From: Planctomycetota bacterium
GTDB lineage: Bacteria > Planctomycetota > Phycisphaerae > UBA1845
Assembly (NCBI GenBank): GCA_024280855.1
Contig: JAJRPG010000018.1
Span: 1 to 64,000, forward strand
Direction of reading: 5' to 3'
Length of the DNA stretch: 64,000 nucleotides
The stretch's first letter is position 1. Each line of letters opens with the position of its first letter. The notes beneath the pieces are model-generated. The model searched no databases. It had not been told where the DNA came from and saw nothing but the letters and a program-made list of their open reading frames with translations. Both the position numbers and the translations under genes were made by a program. Below are positions 43,644 through 54,512 of the stretch, in pieces.

Positions 43644-44242
43644 GTTCCTGACTCCATCATCTGGCGAAGTTTTTTCAGCCCTCGGTGCGCCCTTGCTAAC
43701 GCAGTACCTATCGGCGTTTCCATCATCTGAGAAATTTCCGAGTATTCTAGTTGGCCATAATGTCGCAATAGGACAACGGTTCGTTCGTCTGTAGAAAGTT
43801 TCATCAGGCATACTTGCAGGTTAGCTAACGATTCAGTCATAGCTAGGGCATCTTGAGGCCCATGTTCCTGGCTTAGCCCGGAAACCAATCTGACTTCTAC
43901 GACATCTTGCCCTTGAGCTTCATTCGTTTCATCCAAAGAGACAATCGGCTGTCGCTGAAGTTTTCGTATGCGGTCTCGATTCAGATTAGCCGCGATTCTA
44001 AAGAGCCAGGACTCGAATCTTCCCTTTTCATCGTATTGCGGAATCATGCGCACCACCCGAACAAAAACTTCTTGAACTAAATCTTCGACGCCTTCGCGTG
44101 CGCCAATCATCCGATGGAAAAAACCGAATAATCTCCCCGCGTATTGGTCGACAATGGCGTCGAGGGCTTCAGGTTCCTGACGCTTCGCCCGCGCAATCAA
44201 CGCAGCCCAAGAAGCATCGACATTTGTGTTCAACATAGCCAT
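43640..44242 (-). CDS. ECF RNA polymerase sigma factor
   Basis: 200 aa. Region 2: LFGFFHRMIGAREGVEDLVQEVFVRVVRMIPQYDEKGRFESWLFRIAANLNRD-type stretch (VEDLVQEVFVRV, SWLFRIAANLNRD). Region 4: LSTDERTVVLLRHYGQLEYSEISQMMETPIGTALARAHRGLKKLR. No anti-sigma motif inside. First of three overlapping genes. Confidence 0.94.
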   Translation of the reverse strand: MAMLNTNVDASWAALIARAKRQEPEALDAIVDQYAGRLFGFFHRMIGAREGVEDLVQEVFVRVVRMIPQYDEKGRFESWLFRIAANLNRDRIRKLQRQPIVSLDETNEAQGQDVVEVRLVSGLSQEHGPQDALAMTESLANLQVCLMKLSTDERTVVLLRHYGQLEYSEISQMMETPIGTALARAHRGLKKLRQMMESGT

Positions 44243-44385
44243 GATGACTTCATCGTACTACACATTTAGCCGGTGCAAGACGCGATTTGCAAGTATTCCT
44301 CTTGGCTCCCATTCGCCAATCATTTTCTACCAGGAGGGCTACCTTGCGAAATCGCGTCTTGACCAGCGTTTACCGCACCAACATA

Positions 44386-45174
44386 CTAGGGTTCACAAGA
44401 TTCAAACAGGCAATCGTCGAAAGCCTGGTGTATTTCACGGCGGCACTGTTCTCCGGCGACAGTCGTTTGGCATTCGGCTAGCAACACGTCGGCTTCTGTT
44501 CGGCATACCGCTTCACAGGCTTCGGGCATGTCGCAAGTATCTCGCACACATCGACCCAGGAACCATGCGCCTCGATGACGACAGTGGAGGTCTTCGTTTT
44601 CATTGTTCTCACACGCTCGGATAATGTGTCCGCCGGCGATTCGGCAAAAATCTTCACAAACTGGTAGCTCGTCACATTCCTGTTCGACACACGTCATGCC
44701 GGCTTCCTTGGCTTCCCCTGCACATGTCTCCTCGACGCCACCCTCTTCGATACATGCGTCAAATAATTCTTTACTTTGCGACTTACAAATTTCCGCACAC
44801 GGAGGCAGTTGGCCACATCTCTGAGAGAGGCATCGCAACCCGATGGCGTGCGCTCGTTTGGTACATAATTCCTGGTCCCCTTCTTCTTTCATGCATCGTT
44901 GGAAAGCCTTCGCGCCTCGGCCCTTGCAGACTTTTTGACAGCTAGCACCACCGTCACAGGCCCGACTGCAGGCTCGAAGCCCAGGTCGAAACCTTGAGGC
45001 ACATTCTCGCCTGTCGCCACCATTATCTACACAGGTCTGGACCAATTCTCGAAACCCATTCAAGCATTGTCTGAGACAAGGATTGCCTCTGTCTCCCCTA
45101 GGCTTTCCGCCGGGCTGGGCCAAGGTCAGGCTAGCCATGCTTGCTGCCATTATGATCGTCATTGTAATTTTCAT
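44386..45174 (-). CDS. Secreted protein with five tandem six-cysteine repeats
   Basis: 262 aa. GGAG lies 8 nt before the ATG. A signal peptide (MAASMASLTLAQ) precedes five units of C-x3-C-x10-C-x8/9-C-x10-C-x3/4-C, joined by 5-residue linkers such as DGGAS, GQLPP, DELPV and DMPEA. That makes 30 cysteines with almost no gaps in spacing. Each unit looks like two antiparallel helices with a twin CX3C-type disulfide pair plus a central pair, as in alpha-hairpinins, CX3C small Tims and similar folds, but a bacterial five-repeat array of this exact spacing is not one I can name. It lies 143 nt upstream of the ECF sigma gene on the same strand. Metal binding or envelope redox sensing is a possible role; not shown by the sequence. 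Confidence 0.85.
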   Translation of the reverse strand: MKITMTIIMAASMASLTLAQPGGKPRGDRGNPCLRQCLNGFRELVQTCVDNGGDRRECASRFRPGLRACSRACDGGASCQKVCKGRGAKAFQRCMKEEGDQELCTKRAHAIGLRCLSQRCGQLPPCAEICKSQSKELFDACIEEGGVEETCAGEAKEAGMTCVEQECDELPVCEDFCRIAGGHIIRACENNENEDLHCRHRGAWFLGRCVRDTCDMPEACEAVCRTEADVLLAECQTTVAGEQCRREIHQAFDDCLFESCEP

Positions 45175-45565
45175 CGCTCATTCTCCTATGTATCGGCCCC
45201 CACCGGTGGACAAACGCCCATGAAACCGGCCTCACCATCAGGCTAAACGACGAGGCGAGACGCTTATTGCCAACACCCTAAAAATTACTTTTCAATGGCA
45301 TTATCCAGTTATCGGTCCTGAGTCTCGGAATAAAGCACATAGCAGAATCATGGCGTGGACGAGGCGGCTAGTGTTCATAGGCGAGACACAATTAAAGTCG
45401 CAGGTTATTTTTGTGACTCAAGGTGTCATTATTAGTCTGGTTGACTATCTCGGGCGGTGACTGCGATGCGATTATGCCTTATCATGCAACAGGTGACTGA
45501 GACATGCGCAGCCTGCGTGTCGGTCAATTTGTGAAATTAACCTGCATGTTCACCGGAGAAAGCCT
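45175..45565. other. Intergenic region between the Cys-rich gene and kamA
   Basis: Divergent promoter region of about 390 nt. A TTGACT box lies near 45440 but no convincing -10 follows at the right distance. I looked for a lysine riboswitch before kamA and saw no match to its core. Nothing else stands out. Confidence 0.45.
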
Positions 45566-46753
45566 TTGGGTACAACGCCTTTGCCATTATTACCGATTTG
45601 GTCAGAGATGGAGCCGCCATCTCGCAGGGTGAAGTACGTCCGCGACCCGGATAAGGTGACACAAATCCCGGAATCCGAAAAGGCTATACTGAAACGCGTG
45701 GCTGAGAAGTATGTGTTTCGGGCCAACGATTATTACCTGGAGTTGATCGACTGGAACGACCCCCACGACCCCATTAAACAGCTAATCATTCCGCGCGAGG
45801 AAGAGCTAACGGACTGGGGGAAACTGGACGCGAGCAACGAGGAATCTGTAACGGTTTCTCATGGCGTACAACATAAATATGCGGACACTGCCCTGCTGCT
45901 GTGCAATGAGGTTTGTGGCGCGTATTGTCGATACTGCTTTCGTAAACGCTTGTTTATGGAAGGCAACGACGAAGTTAGTAACGACGTTTCCGACGGTCTG
46001 AATTATATAGCTAGTCATCCGAGCATTACGAATGTGTTGCTTACCGGTGGCGACCCACTACTCATGAGTACGCGAAGATTGTCTGAGATTATTTCAGCGC
46101 TGCGCGATATTGACCATGTAAAAATTATTCGCATCGGCTCTAAAATGCCAGCGTTTGATCCTTGGCGATTGACGAAGGATCAAGAACTTCAAGCCGTGCT
46201 GCGGAAATACTCCACACCGACGAAGCGCATCTACTTAATGGCTCACTTTGATCATCCTCGTGAGTTGACCGATGCCGCGATTGCCGGGATTAACTGCTTT
46301 ATTCGCAATGGCGTAATCTGCGTGAATCAATGCCCTATCATTCGTGGGGTTAATGACGACTCGGAAGTTCTCGCTGACATGTACGCGACACTTTCTCATA
46401 TTGGCTGCACACCGTACTACTTGTTCCAAGGTAGGCCAACTGCGGGGAATGAGCCATATGAGGTTCCGCTCGTGCGTAGTTGGGAGATTTTTACCGAAGC
46501 GATTCGTCGTGGTTCGGGCTTGGCTCGTCGTGTACGCTTTGTGATGTCCCACGAAACGGGCAAAGTAGAAGTCTTAGCTGTGGATGAACACCACATTTTT
46601 CTTCGGTATCACCGCGCGAAAAACCCGGCTGATTGCGGGCGGTTTATTATTTGTAAGCGTGATGATGAGGCTTATTGGCTGGACGATCTGGAATCGATTG
46701 ACGGACTAGGCTCGCTACCGCTAACGACTGATATTCATGCAAATGATGAGTAG
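45566..46753 (+). CDS. kamA: KamA-family radical SAM aminomutase (lysine 2,3-aminomutase-like)
   Basis: 395 aa. Start TTG 45566 with GGAGA 7 nt upstream; ATG 45608 is an alternative. ALLLCNEVCGAYCRYCFRKR holds the CxxxCxxC cluster. RVKYVRDPDKVTQ, YLMAHFDHPRELT, GVNDDSEVLADMYATLSHIGCTPYYLFQGRP and SHETGKVEVL (PLP-lysine candidate) match KamA-type enzymes. 395 aa is short for clostridial LAM (about 416) and longer than EpmB. Neither a lysine fermentation cluster nor efp/epmA is adjacent, so EpmB-like or another beta-amino acid role is possible. Confidence 0.87.
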   Translation: MGTTPLPLLPIWSEMEPPSRRVKYVRDPDKVTQIPESEKAILKRVAEKYVFRANDYYLELIDWNDPHDPIKQLIIPREEELTDWGKLDASNEESVTVSHGVQHKYADTALLLCNEVCGAYCRYCFRKRLFMEGNDEVSNDVSDGLNYIASHPSITNVLLTGGDPLLMSTRRLSEIISALRDIDHVKIIRIGSKMPAFDPWRLTKDQELQAVLRKYSTPTKRIYLMAHFDHPRELTDAAIAGINCFIRNGVICVNQCPIIRGVNDDSEVLADMYATLSHIGCTPYYLFQGRPTAGNEPYEVPLVRSWEIFTEAIRRGSGLARRVRFVMSHETGKVEVLAVDEHHIFLRYHRAKNPADCGRFIICKRDDEAYWLDDLESIDGLGSLPLTTDIHANDE

Positions 46754-46804
46754 CTTTTTCCTTGAAGGCCGCGTGGGAACGCTATGTCGAGATCGACTGC
46801 TTTC

Positions 46805-49627
46805 TCATTGTTGATGGTCGGCCAAGCTGTTTGTTAGTACGCAGGGTATCAATTTCTCGACCATTTCTTTAACGATGTGACTTCTGACCGGCTTTGAAAT
46901 ATAGTCGTTCATGCCTGCTTTTAGGCATGTTTCGCGGTCGCCTTTCATGGCGTTCGCAGTCATTGCGACAATTGGCAGATCGTTCCATCGGCCATCATCG
47001 CGGATGCGCTTGGTCGCTTGCAGTCCATCCATGACAGGCATTTGCATGTCCATGAAAATGAGATCGAATGTTTCGTACTCTAAAATGTCGAGCGCCACTT
47101 GGCCATCTTCCGCTTCAACCGTGGTGTGTCCGAGCTTATTGAGAATACCGCAAGCGACCCTACGGTTCACTACGTTGTCTTCCACGATAAGTATTTTAGC
47201 CACGAAGCTGCGGCAATTTTCTGCGTCTACTGGCTCGTCTTTTGAGGGTTTCTTGCCAAAGGATATGGCTTCATCAGGTTCTACCAAAGCGTTTATCAGC
47301 GCTCTTTTGAGAATAGATCGTTTAACCGGTTTCATAAGGAAAGCCGCGACGTTGGCGGCCGGGTCTTTCTCTACCAAGTTTTTCACTTCCACTGAACTAA
47401 GGAATATGACTTGTGGTTGGCCATGGGCAACATCGCTGCGTATTAGTTTTTCGACTTCAACGCCATCCACCTCAGGCATACAGGCATCTAACAGCACTAT
47501 GTCGATCGGATGATGATCTGCGTTGGCCGCGCGTAACGCTTCTAACGCCTCTTCTCCACCAAGAGCTAGGACCGGTTGAAATCCCCACGTCTGGAGCATT
47601 ATGTCGAGTACGCGTCGATTTGTAGCGTTGTCGTCCACGACCAAGATGCGTTTGTGAGAGATGTTTTTCAACAAGCCGGTGCGCGGAACGGATTCAGTAG
47701 CCTTGGGCGGAACACCTTTGGCTATGGAGATGCGAAAGCTAAATGTGCTACCCTTTCCAGGCTGGCTATTGACCCATATTTTCCCGTTCATGGATTCTAC
47801 GATTCGCTGGGAAATGGTTAGCCCCAGGCCGGTTCCGCCAAATTTGCGAGTGGTTGCGCCATCTGCCTGCGAGAAGCTCTCGAATATGGCTGCCTGGCGG
47901 TCGGCCGGAATGCCAATTCCTGTGTCAGACACCGAGAAAAGTAATGTTGTGTTGTTACTGTCATTTGTTTCGGCTTGTACGGCTATTACAATCTCACCGC
48001 TCTGTGTGAATTTTACAGCGTTGCCTACGAGATTTATAAGCACCTGTCGTAATCGAACAGGGTCGCCGCTTAGGTATTGAGGTACGTTGGGTTGTACGTC
48101 GTAAATAAGCTCCAAACCTTTTTCCTGTACACGGTGAGAGATGACATCACCGACGCTTTCAACGGTATCCAGCAGCGAGAAATCAATCGTCTCCAATTCT
48201 AATTTGCCAGCCTCAATTTTCGATAAGTCGAGTATGTCATTTAACAGACCAAGCAATGCGCTGGAGCAATCCAGCACTGTACTCAGATAATCACGCTGCG
48301 TTTCTGATAATTCACTATCAAGGGCTAATTCTGTCATGCCCACGATGCCGTTCATCGGGGTACGAATTTCATGGCTCATGTTAGCCAGGAATTCACTTTT
48401 GGCGCGTGTCGCTGCTACCGCTTCGATTCTAGCATGTTGCAAGTGTTTATTGGCGTCAATCAAATTCTCTTGTTGCGTGACAAGTTCCGCCGTTCGCTCG
48501 CGGACATGGTTTTCGAGGTTGAGATTCCTATCGATAAGCGCTTTCTTATTGCGCCCCACGAGATATGTCACTGTGATAAGCCCGATCGCTAAAACCCATA
48601 CACCCAGACAGGCCACAATTGCGGTGTCCTGAGCATTGGTTACATCCGGTCGATTCCAATAGGTTGAATTGGGGACACCTGTCCAGAGAAGCCAGGTCGA
48701 ACCAGCATCTTGTATGCCCAAATTTAGCGTCTCAGAATATAGGAGGCTTGGGTCAGGCTGGCCCGCTGTTGCATAGGAGGGAGAATATTCTGATTGGCCC
48801 GTCGTATGCGAATTGATGTTGTAGTTGTACGCGGTATTAGCTATTGCATAATTGCCGGTAGGCAGCAGGTCACTAAGCGCATGGGTTAAGATGATACCGC
48901 TAATGCAGCCTTTTAGTTTGTCATCGGGGCCAAAAAAAGGAACAGAATATAAAAGCCCTGCCCGGTCCTTGTCGTCCGGCTTACTCACGGAATACCGGCT
49001 ATTGTCGCAGGTCACGACTTCCTCGCCACCAATCGCGGGATGATCAAGCCCGTGAATGGACTGCATAGTCGGCGTGTTCTCTCGCATCCAGGCTAACTGC
49101 TTTTTCATTAAGCGGTATTCATAGATTTCAATTTCTTCAAGCTCTTCCTCGTCTTCGCTTTCCTCTGAATCATCTGTATCCGCCGTTCGGCCAACAATTA
49201 GTTCATCAAACGTCGTAATGGGTTCTTGCAACTTTCCAGTATGCTCATCTATTTCGTCAGGCTCCATGTCAACTGGCACGATATAAACCTCTGACATTGC
49301 GACGTTGCTGGCGAGATTATTGTAAATCTCTTGGACTGTGAGTCTGGCGTTTTCATCGAAAGTATTTTCGATGGAATCTGAATCATGGCTTGATGGATAA
49401 CGGGCTATGCCACGCACGCCGGGAAGTCTGGCGATAGTGCGCAGTCCTTGATACATATCTCTTAACGAGGTTTCTATATCATGACCAACTAATGACGCAG
49501 CATTGTGTTGCTCATAACGGTAGCTTTCGAGCGCGGCTCGGAGGTCTCGGCGATACTTCCACTGAACCACAACCGACAGGCTGATGACAGCTACAAAAAT
49601 GACTATATATATTGCTCGATTTTTCAT
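46805..49627 (-). CDS. Hybrid sensor histidine kinase with two receiver domains
   Basis: 940 aa. Transmembrane segment at 5-23, large periplasmic sensor at about 24-334 with an unusual acidic run ([18 protein letters not shown]), second segment at about 335-358, coiled coil, His[20 protein letters not shown] with His419, HATPase to about 645, then receiver 1 ([32 protein letters not shown]) and receiver 2 ([32 protein letters not shown]). A BarA/TorS-like phosphorelay protein lacking an Hpt domain. Its partner regulator is not in the window. Confidence 0.94.
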   Translation of the reverse strand: MKNRAIYIVIFVAVISLSVVVQWKYRRDLRAALESYRYEQHNAASLVGHDIETSLRDMYQGLRTIARLPGVRGIARYPSSHDSDSIENTFDENARLTVQEIYNNLASNVAMSEVYIVPVDMEPDEIDEHTGKLQEPITTFDELIVGRTADTDDSEESEDEEELEEIEIYEYRLMKKQLAWMRENTPTMQSIHGLDHPAIGGEEVVTCDNSRYSVSKPDDKDRAGLLYSVPFFGPDDKLKGCISGIILTHALSDLLPTGNYAIANTAYNYNINSHTTGQSEYSPSYATAGQPDPSLLYSETLNLGIQDAGSTWLLWTGVPNSTYWNRPDVTNAQDTAIVACLGVWVLAIGLITVTYLVGRNKKALIDRNLNLENHVRERTAELVTQQENLIDANKHLQHARIEAVAATRAKSEFLANMSHEIRTPMNGIVGMTELALDSELSETQRDYLSTVLDCSSALLGLLNDILDLSKIEAGKLELETIDFSLLDTVESVGDVISHRVQEKGLELIYDVQPNVPQYLSGDPVRLRQVLINLVGNAVKFTQSGEIVIAVQAETNDSNNTTLLFSVSDTGIGIPADRQAAIFESFSQADGATTRKFGGTGLGLTISQRIVESMNGKIWVNSQPGKGSTFSFRISIAKGVPPKATESVPRTGLLKNISHKRILVVDDNATNRRVLDIMLQTWGFQPVLALGGEEALEALRAANADHHPIDIVLLDACMPEVDGVEVEKLIRSDVAHGQPQVIFLSSVEVKNLVEKDPAANVAAFLMKPVKRSILKRALINALVEPDEAISFGKKPSKDEPVDAENCRSFVAKILIVEDNVVNRRVACGILNKLGHTTVEAEDGQVALDILEYETFDLIFMDMQMPVMDGLQATKRIRDDGRWNDLPIVAMTANAMKGDRETCLKAGMNDYISKPVRSHIVKEMVEKLIPCVLTNSLADHQQ

Positions 49628-49918
49628 AATCGTTCGTTTGCAATCAAACAGGCCATGTACATGATGCTGAGCGAATCATATGCCCAAACTTTGATTGGGG
49701 TACGTCACCTACAAATCGACTTTCTGCCATCAGGTGCAAACTTCCAGCGAAACCGGTGATGAATTTACCGGCCCGTAAGGAATCACCTTATAGAACTATC
49801 GGACAATCCGTTGGGCAGTTTGGCTTATGGTTATGATTACAGGTGTGTCATCAGGGTCCGAGAAAATCAAACAGGATTTCTACATGTGCAGTATATTATA
49901 GGGCGACAGGCTATAAGC
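49628..49918. other. Intergenic region, nothing clear
   Basis: About 290 nt without a supported gene. A short palindrome, CCGGT(N)ACCGG, lies near 49755. A c-di-GMP riboswitch core was searched for by eye and not found. Confidence 0.4.
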
Positions 49919-50317
49919 TTATCGCCGAAAGTGAGGAGACTTATTAGCCATGACCGCTTTGCGCCTTGGCTGAGTGGAGGTATCGGGGAGAGCCGTCGTA
50001 TCAGGTAAAGAGGGTATAGCAGGCACGCCGCCCGCGCGGAGGACTAACAGGGCAGCAAACGCATCTACAGCCTGGTTAATCTGCGTGACAATGAGGTCTA
50101 CGGCCTGTACGAATAAATCGGTCCTTATGGAGCCGGGGCGCGAGGTGGCAGTAATTTGGACTGGTCGTCCGAACTCCTGAGCGCGGAAAACGCCACCATT
50201 CACCATCTCGCCAGGACGCTGCCCTCTGCTAATGGATAGCTGAGCGAATGCAGATGTTGTCCCGAAACATAATGACATGGCTGCGATAGCAAGAATCGTA
50301 TGTCGAATTCGCATCAT
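49919..50317 (-). CDS. Small secreted protein, 132 aa, unknown
   Basis: Signal peptide (HTILAIAAMSLCFGTTSAFA, cleavage about residue 26), then a polar domain with an amphipathic helix (VQAVDLIVTQINQAVDAFAALLVLRAGG) and a Pro-rich stretch. No family recognised. It could be a small exported partner of the following kinase region, but nothing shows that. Confidence 0.65.
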   Translation of the reverse strand: MMRIRHTILAIAAMSLCFGTTSAFAQLSISRGQRPGEMVNGGVFRAQEFGRPVQITATSRPGSIRTDLFVQAVDLIVTQINQAVDAFAALLVLRAGGVPAIPSLPDTTALPDTSTQPRRKAVMANKSPHFRR

Positions 50318-50473
50318 AAACCAACTTTCATGCCGCAGGGTAAATCATTCAAGGCCATGTTTTGTACCGACGACCACGACGCCGGTTTCACTATAGCTAC
50401 CTCGTATGTATTGTATTTCGGCTAGAATGTCGCCTCCACACAAGAAAAGAGTGCCTAATCCGCGAAAACACTC

Positions 50474-53059
50474 CTAAGAGGCGTCATTTGCTCCCGATTC
50501 CTCGCCCGGCTCTTCGTTTGCAGTCTCATCGCTATCGCCGTTTTCCTGCAACATGCGGGCGATGGCTACGACCGAATCTTCTTTCTTGAGGCTGATGAGG
50601 CGAACGCCTTGGGTGGCCCGACCGATTTCACGCAATACGCTGAGGTCGGTTCGGAGCATCATGCCCTTTTTGGTGACTAGCATCAGTTCATAACCGTCGT
50701 CCACCGCAGCGATGGCTACCACTTGCCCGTTGCGTTCGGTTGTCTTGATATTGATGACGCCTTTACCGCCGCGACGGGTTTTTCGGTATTCTTCGATTTT
50801 GGTTCGCTTGCCGTAACCTAATTCGCATACGGTTAGCACGGATGAGCCTGGGTCGATAGCGACCATCGAAACGACTTTGTCTTTTTCTGCGAGTGACATG
50901 CCACGGACACCTCGTGCGGTTCGTCCCATCGCCCGGACGTCATTTTCGTCGAAGCGGATAGCCATGCCTCCGCTTGAGCCTAGAACGATTTCGTTTTCAC
51001 CCGTCGTCCGCCTTACGTTGATAAGTTCGTCACCCTCATCAAGCGTGATAGCCATGATGCCGTTGGCACGGGGTCGAGAGAAGGCAGCCATCGGTGTCTT
51101 TTTCACCGTGCCATTCGCCGTGGCGAAGAAGACGAAAGATTCTTCAAACGCTTTGACGGGAAGCACCGCTCGATGCTGTTCGCCTTCTTTCATTTGTAGA
51201 ACATTAGCTAGCGAGCGACCACGCGCGGTTCGGCCCATGGCAGGCAAGTCGAACACCCTCATCCAGTACACCCGGCCATGACTGGTGAAGACGAGTAAAT
51301 AATCATGCGTGGAAACCGCGAACAGATATTCGAGGAAATCGCCCTCTTTAGTCGTCCCGCCGCGAACTCCCTTACCACCTCGGCCTTGGGTTCGGTAGGT
51401 GTCCATGTCCGTGCGTTTGATATAACCCTCGCGGGAAATGGTTACGACGACCTGCTCGTCTGGAATAAGTTCTTCGATGCTGAAATCTGTAGTGGCTTCG
51501 ACGATCTCCGTTCGGCGCTTGGTGCCGAATTTTTGTTTCATCTCGTATAGGTCTTCTCGGATGATGTCGAAAATCATGTTTTCATCACGAAGAATAGCCT
51601 CATACCCATCAATTTCCTCTGAAAGTTTGGTATACTCTGCGGCGAGTTTTTCAATTTCCAGCCCGGTCAACCTCTGCAATTGCATGGTCAAAATAGCGTT
51701 GGCCTGCACGGTAGTGAGGTGGTTATCCACGCCAGCGAAACGGTCCTTGAAATTCTGTGGGAGCAGTTTCAATAGCGTATCGGATTCCGAAAGTCGCAGG
51801 GTGCGGGCAACCAACGAAGCACGGGCGGCGGCAGGGTCTGGCGATTTTTTGATTAGCTCTATGATTTCGTCAATGTCACCAATGGCTAGGATTAAGCCTT
51901 CCAGAATATGTGCCCGTTGCTTAGCTCGGCGTAATAGGAAATTCGTGCGGCGCCGAATGACAATTTTACGATGATCGACATACAGGCTTAGCATTTCCTT
52001 GATCGAAAGCGTTTTTGGCTGGCGGTTTACCAAGGCGATGTTCATGATGTGATAGTTCGATTGAAGCGGCGTGTACTCGAAGAGCTGATTCATAATCACA
52101 TCTTCGTTGGCGTCGCGCTTAAGGTCTATTTCAATGCGAACTTCTTGCTTTCGATCGGAAGCGTCGTTGACCGCGGCTACGTCTTTGATCATGCCCGACT
52201 TCACAGCCGTAGCTATTTTTTCGGTAATCGTGCAGCGCAATACGGTATAGGGTAGCTCGGTGACTATGATGGTTTTTCGACCGGTGCGTCCCTCTTCTAC
52301 ATGGCATCTACCGCGCATTGTGATGGAGCCTCGGCCTGTAGAATAAGCGTCGACAATGCCGCGTCGTCCGCAAATTTGACCACCCGTCGGGAAATCCGGT
52401 CCGGGCAATACAGCCATGATGTCTTGAAGCGTGAGTTCGGGGTTGTCCAACAGAGCAAGAATCGCATCGCACACTTCAGAGACATTATGCGGCGCGAGAT
52501 TGGTAGCCATCCCAACGGCAATGCCGGTCGCGCCGTTGACCAAAAGATTTGGAAATTTGCCCGGTAACACCGTTGGCTCTTGGCGCGAGTTATCGTAGTT
52601 GGGTACGAAATCTACGGTGTCGTATTCAATGTCGTCCATGAGTGCGACGCTAGCTGCGTGCATACGGGCTTCGGTATATCGCATCGCAGCGGGCGGGTCG
52701 CCGTCTATGGAGCCAAAGTTTCCCTGTCCATCAATAAGCGGCTGACTCAGGTTCCAGTGTTGAGCTAATCGAACCAGCGTAGGATAGATGACGGCGTCAC
52801 CGTGTGGATGATAGTTACCGCTGGTGTCACCACTAATTTTAGAGCATTTTTTTGTTTGTGCGCGCGGACCTAAGTTAAGGTCGTTCATAGCTACGAGGAT
52901 ACGCCGCTGCGAAGGTTTCAAGCCATCACGCACATCTGGAAGCGCGCGAGACATGATGACGCTCATGGAATATGTGAGGTAAGAATCCTGCATCTCGTCG
53001 ATGAGAGGATGGTCAATTATGCGTTCGAGTGGAGCAGAAGATTCCGGTGCCTGAGTCAT
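50474..53059 (-). CDS. gyrA: DNA gyrase subunit A
   Basis: 861 aa. Breakage-reunion domain with [14 protein letters not shown] and catalytic Tyr128 ([10 protein letters not shown]). C-terminal beta-pinwheel with GyrA-box [11 protein letters not shown] and [11 protein letters not shown], so GyrA rather than ParC. In the quinolone region [11 protein letters not shown] the positions equal to E. coli Ser83 and Asp87 read Ala and Pro. AAGGA precedes the ATG. The C-terminus is acidic. Confidence 0.95.
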   Translation of the reverse strand: MTQAPESSAPLERIIDHPLIDEMQDSYLTYSMSVIMSRALPDVRDGLKPSQRRILVAMNDLNLGPRAQTKKCSKISGDTSGNYHPHGDAVIYPTLVRLAQHWNLSQPLIDGQGNFGSIDGDPPAAMRYTEARMHAASVALMDDIEYDTVDFVPNYDNSRQEPTVLPGKFPNLLVNGATGIAVGMATNLAPHNVSEVCDAILALLDNPELTLQDIMAVLPGPDFPTGGQICGRRGIVDAYSTGRGSITMRGRCHVEEGRTGRKTIIVTELPYTVLRCTITEKIATAVKSGMIKDVAAVNDASDRKQEVRIEIDLKRDANEDVIMNQLFEYTPLQSNYHIMNIALVNRQPKTLSIKEMLSLYVDHRKIVIRRRTNFLLRRAKQRAHILEGLILAIGDIDEIIELIKKSPDPAAARASLVARTLRLSESDTLLKLLPQNFKDRFAGVDNHLTTVQANAILTMQLQRLTGLEIEKLAAEYTKLSEEIDGYEAILRDENMIFDIIREDLYEMKQKFGTKRRTEIVEATTDFSIEELIPDEQVVVTISREGYIKRTDMDTYRTQGRGGKGVRGGTTKEGDFLEYLFAVSTHDYLLVFTSHGRVYWMRVFDLPAMGRTARGRSLANVLQMKEGEQHRAVLPVKAFEESFVFFATANGTVKKTPMAAFSRPRANGIMAITLDEGDELINVRRTTGENEIVLGSSGGMAIRFDENDVRAMGRTARGVRGMSLAEKDKVVSMVAIDPGSSVLTVCELGYGKRTKIEEYRKTRRGGKGVINIKTTERNGQVVAIAAVDDGYELMLVTKKGMMLRTDLSVLREIGRATQGVRLISLKKEDSVVAIARMLQENGDSDETANEEPGEESGANDAS

Positions 53060-53300
53060 GGATAGTCCTTACAACCTAACTGGCGAACTCATCCTGAATT
53101 CGCGATATATACAAGCAGACATTTTAAGCGAAACCGTAGTATTTTCAATGTTTCATTGCCAATTCTCTTGGTCATTTTTGGTACTGTGCAGAGTGGGTGT
53201 GAGATGTTAAAATGTCGAGGCCTCAGAGCGGGCTGGTCTGCACATCGCGACTGGAGCCTCCCATAGCATATTTGACTGCAGGGCAATTGAGAGACTCCTA

Positions 53301-54500
53301 TTGGCGGCTAAAAAAACCAAGCCATCTCCCATTCTTATCACAGAAGCCCAGCCGTTAAGCGAAGCTTGTGCGCGATGCCGCGACGCTGGAATAATAGGCT
53401 TTGATACTGAATTCGTGATGGAAGACCGGTACATGCCTGAGGTCTGTCTCATTCAAATAGCTATTGCTGATGCGGTGTTTATTGTGGACCCGCTCGCCGA
53501 CCTGGATGTCACTGAAATTTGGGATATTGTAGCAGATAAAGATATCACAACTATTGTCCACGCGGGCTACGAAGATATGGCTTTGTGCGCTCAACACCTA
53601 GGCCAACCCCCTGCGGCGGTTTTTGACACGCAGATTGCAGCCGGTTTGTGCGACCTCGACTATCCGCTGAGTTTATTACGCCTGGTTCACACGAGTCTTG
53701 GCGTGAAGCTCAACAAATCCAAAACGTTGACCGATTGGCGGCGGCGTCCCTTAGCGGAAGCTCAGATTCATTATGGCGCGGAAGACGTGAACTATCTTTT
53801 GAGCGTCCACGCAAAACTTCAATCCTATTTGAAAAAAAATAAACGGTTGAGTTGGGCGGAAGAAGAGTTCGCCAAATTTTCCGACATGAAAACTTACCAA
53901 AAAAACGACGAACAAAAGTTTTCGAAAATTAAGGGTGGTGGCTCTCTACGCGGGCATTCACTCATGGTGTTACACGATTTATGCGCCTGGCGAGATGCCT
54001 TTGCCGAGCGGGTTAATCGGCCTGCGCGAACGGTATTGCGAGACCATCTGCTGGTTGAAATTGCCAAACATCAACTATCAAACCCTACGGAAATTTCCGA
54101 ACTTCGTGGCAATAATCTTAGCCGGCGCGATGTCAAAGAATTAGCTGCTGTGGTCGCAACAGCCCTGGAAAAAACGCCGCCCAAACAGCCAGCTCGGCTT
54201 CACCGTGACATTGAAACGCCGAAAGAGGCGGCTATTGTTGCACTTACGCAGGCGGCTATCCGAAGCTATTGCCTAGAGAATGGACTGGCCTACGGGCTAG
54301 TTGCTACACAGAAAACTATTCGGCAACTCGTTCATCTGCAAAACAATGCCACATCCGAAACGAATCAGACTCCCGAATTATTGGCTGGTTGGCGAGGCCA
54401 AACAGTGGGGAAAGTGGTTGGCGATCTGCTCGCGGGGCACGGGCATCTTAGTGTTACAATGATTCGTAATGAATTGACGGTTCAAATCAAGCAAGAATAG
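53301..54500 (+). CDS. rnd: Ribonuclease D (DEDDy exonuclease + HRDC)
   Basis: 399 aa from TTG 53301. Exo I FDTEFV, Exo II HAGYEDM, Exo III HYGAEDVNYL give the DEDDy residues; an HRDC domain follows from about 210 (LMVLHDLCAWRDAFAE), with further helices. 3'-5' trimming of tRNA and other RNAs. TTG start has only weak ribosome site, so the start is uncertain. Confidence 0.92.
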   Translation: MAAKKTKPSPILITEAQPLSEACARCRDAGIIGFDTEFVMEDRYMPEVCLIQIAIADAVFIVDPLADLDVTEIWDIVADKDITTIVHAGYEDMALCAQHLGQPPAAVFDTQIAAGLCDLDYPLSLLRLVHTSLGVKLNKSKTLTDWRRRPLAEAQIHYGAEDVNYLLSVHAKLQSYLKKNKRLSWAEEEFAKFSDMKTYQKNDEQKFSKIKGGGSLRGHSLMVLHDLCAWRDAFAERVNRPARTVLRDHLLVEIAKHQLSNPTEISELRGNNLSRRDVKELAAVVATALEKTPPKQPARLHRDIETPKEAAIVALTQAAIRSYCLENGLAYGLVATQKTIRQLVHLQNNATSETNQTPELLAGWRGQTVGKVVGDLLAGHGHLSVTMIRNELTVQIKQE

Positions 54501-54512
54501 TTGCTCAATTTA

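Noticed and set aside
43644-43811. N-terminal extension of the anti-sigma gene
   Set aside because: It is the sigma gene in another frame; the ATGA overlap at 43640-43643 marks the true start.
45175-45565. Lysine riboswitch before kamA
   Set aside because: The conserved core and helices could not be matched by eye; a covariance search would decide.
49628-49918. c-di-GMP riboswitch
   Set aside because: Some resemblance in a short stretch, but the required conserved blocks are not in order.
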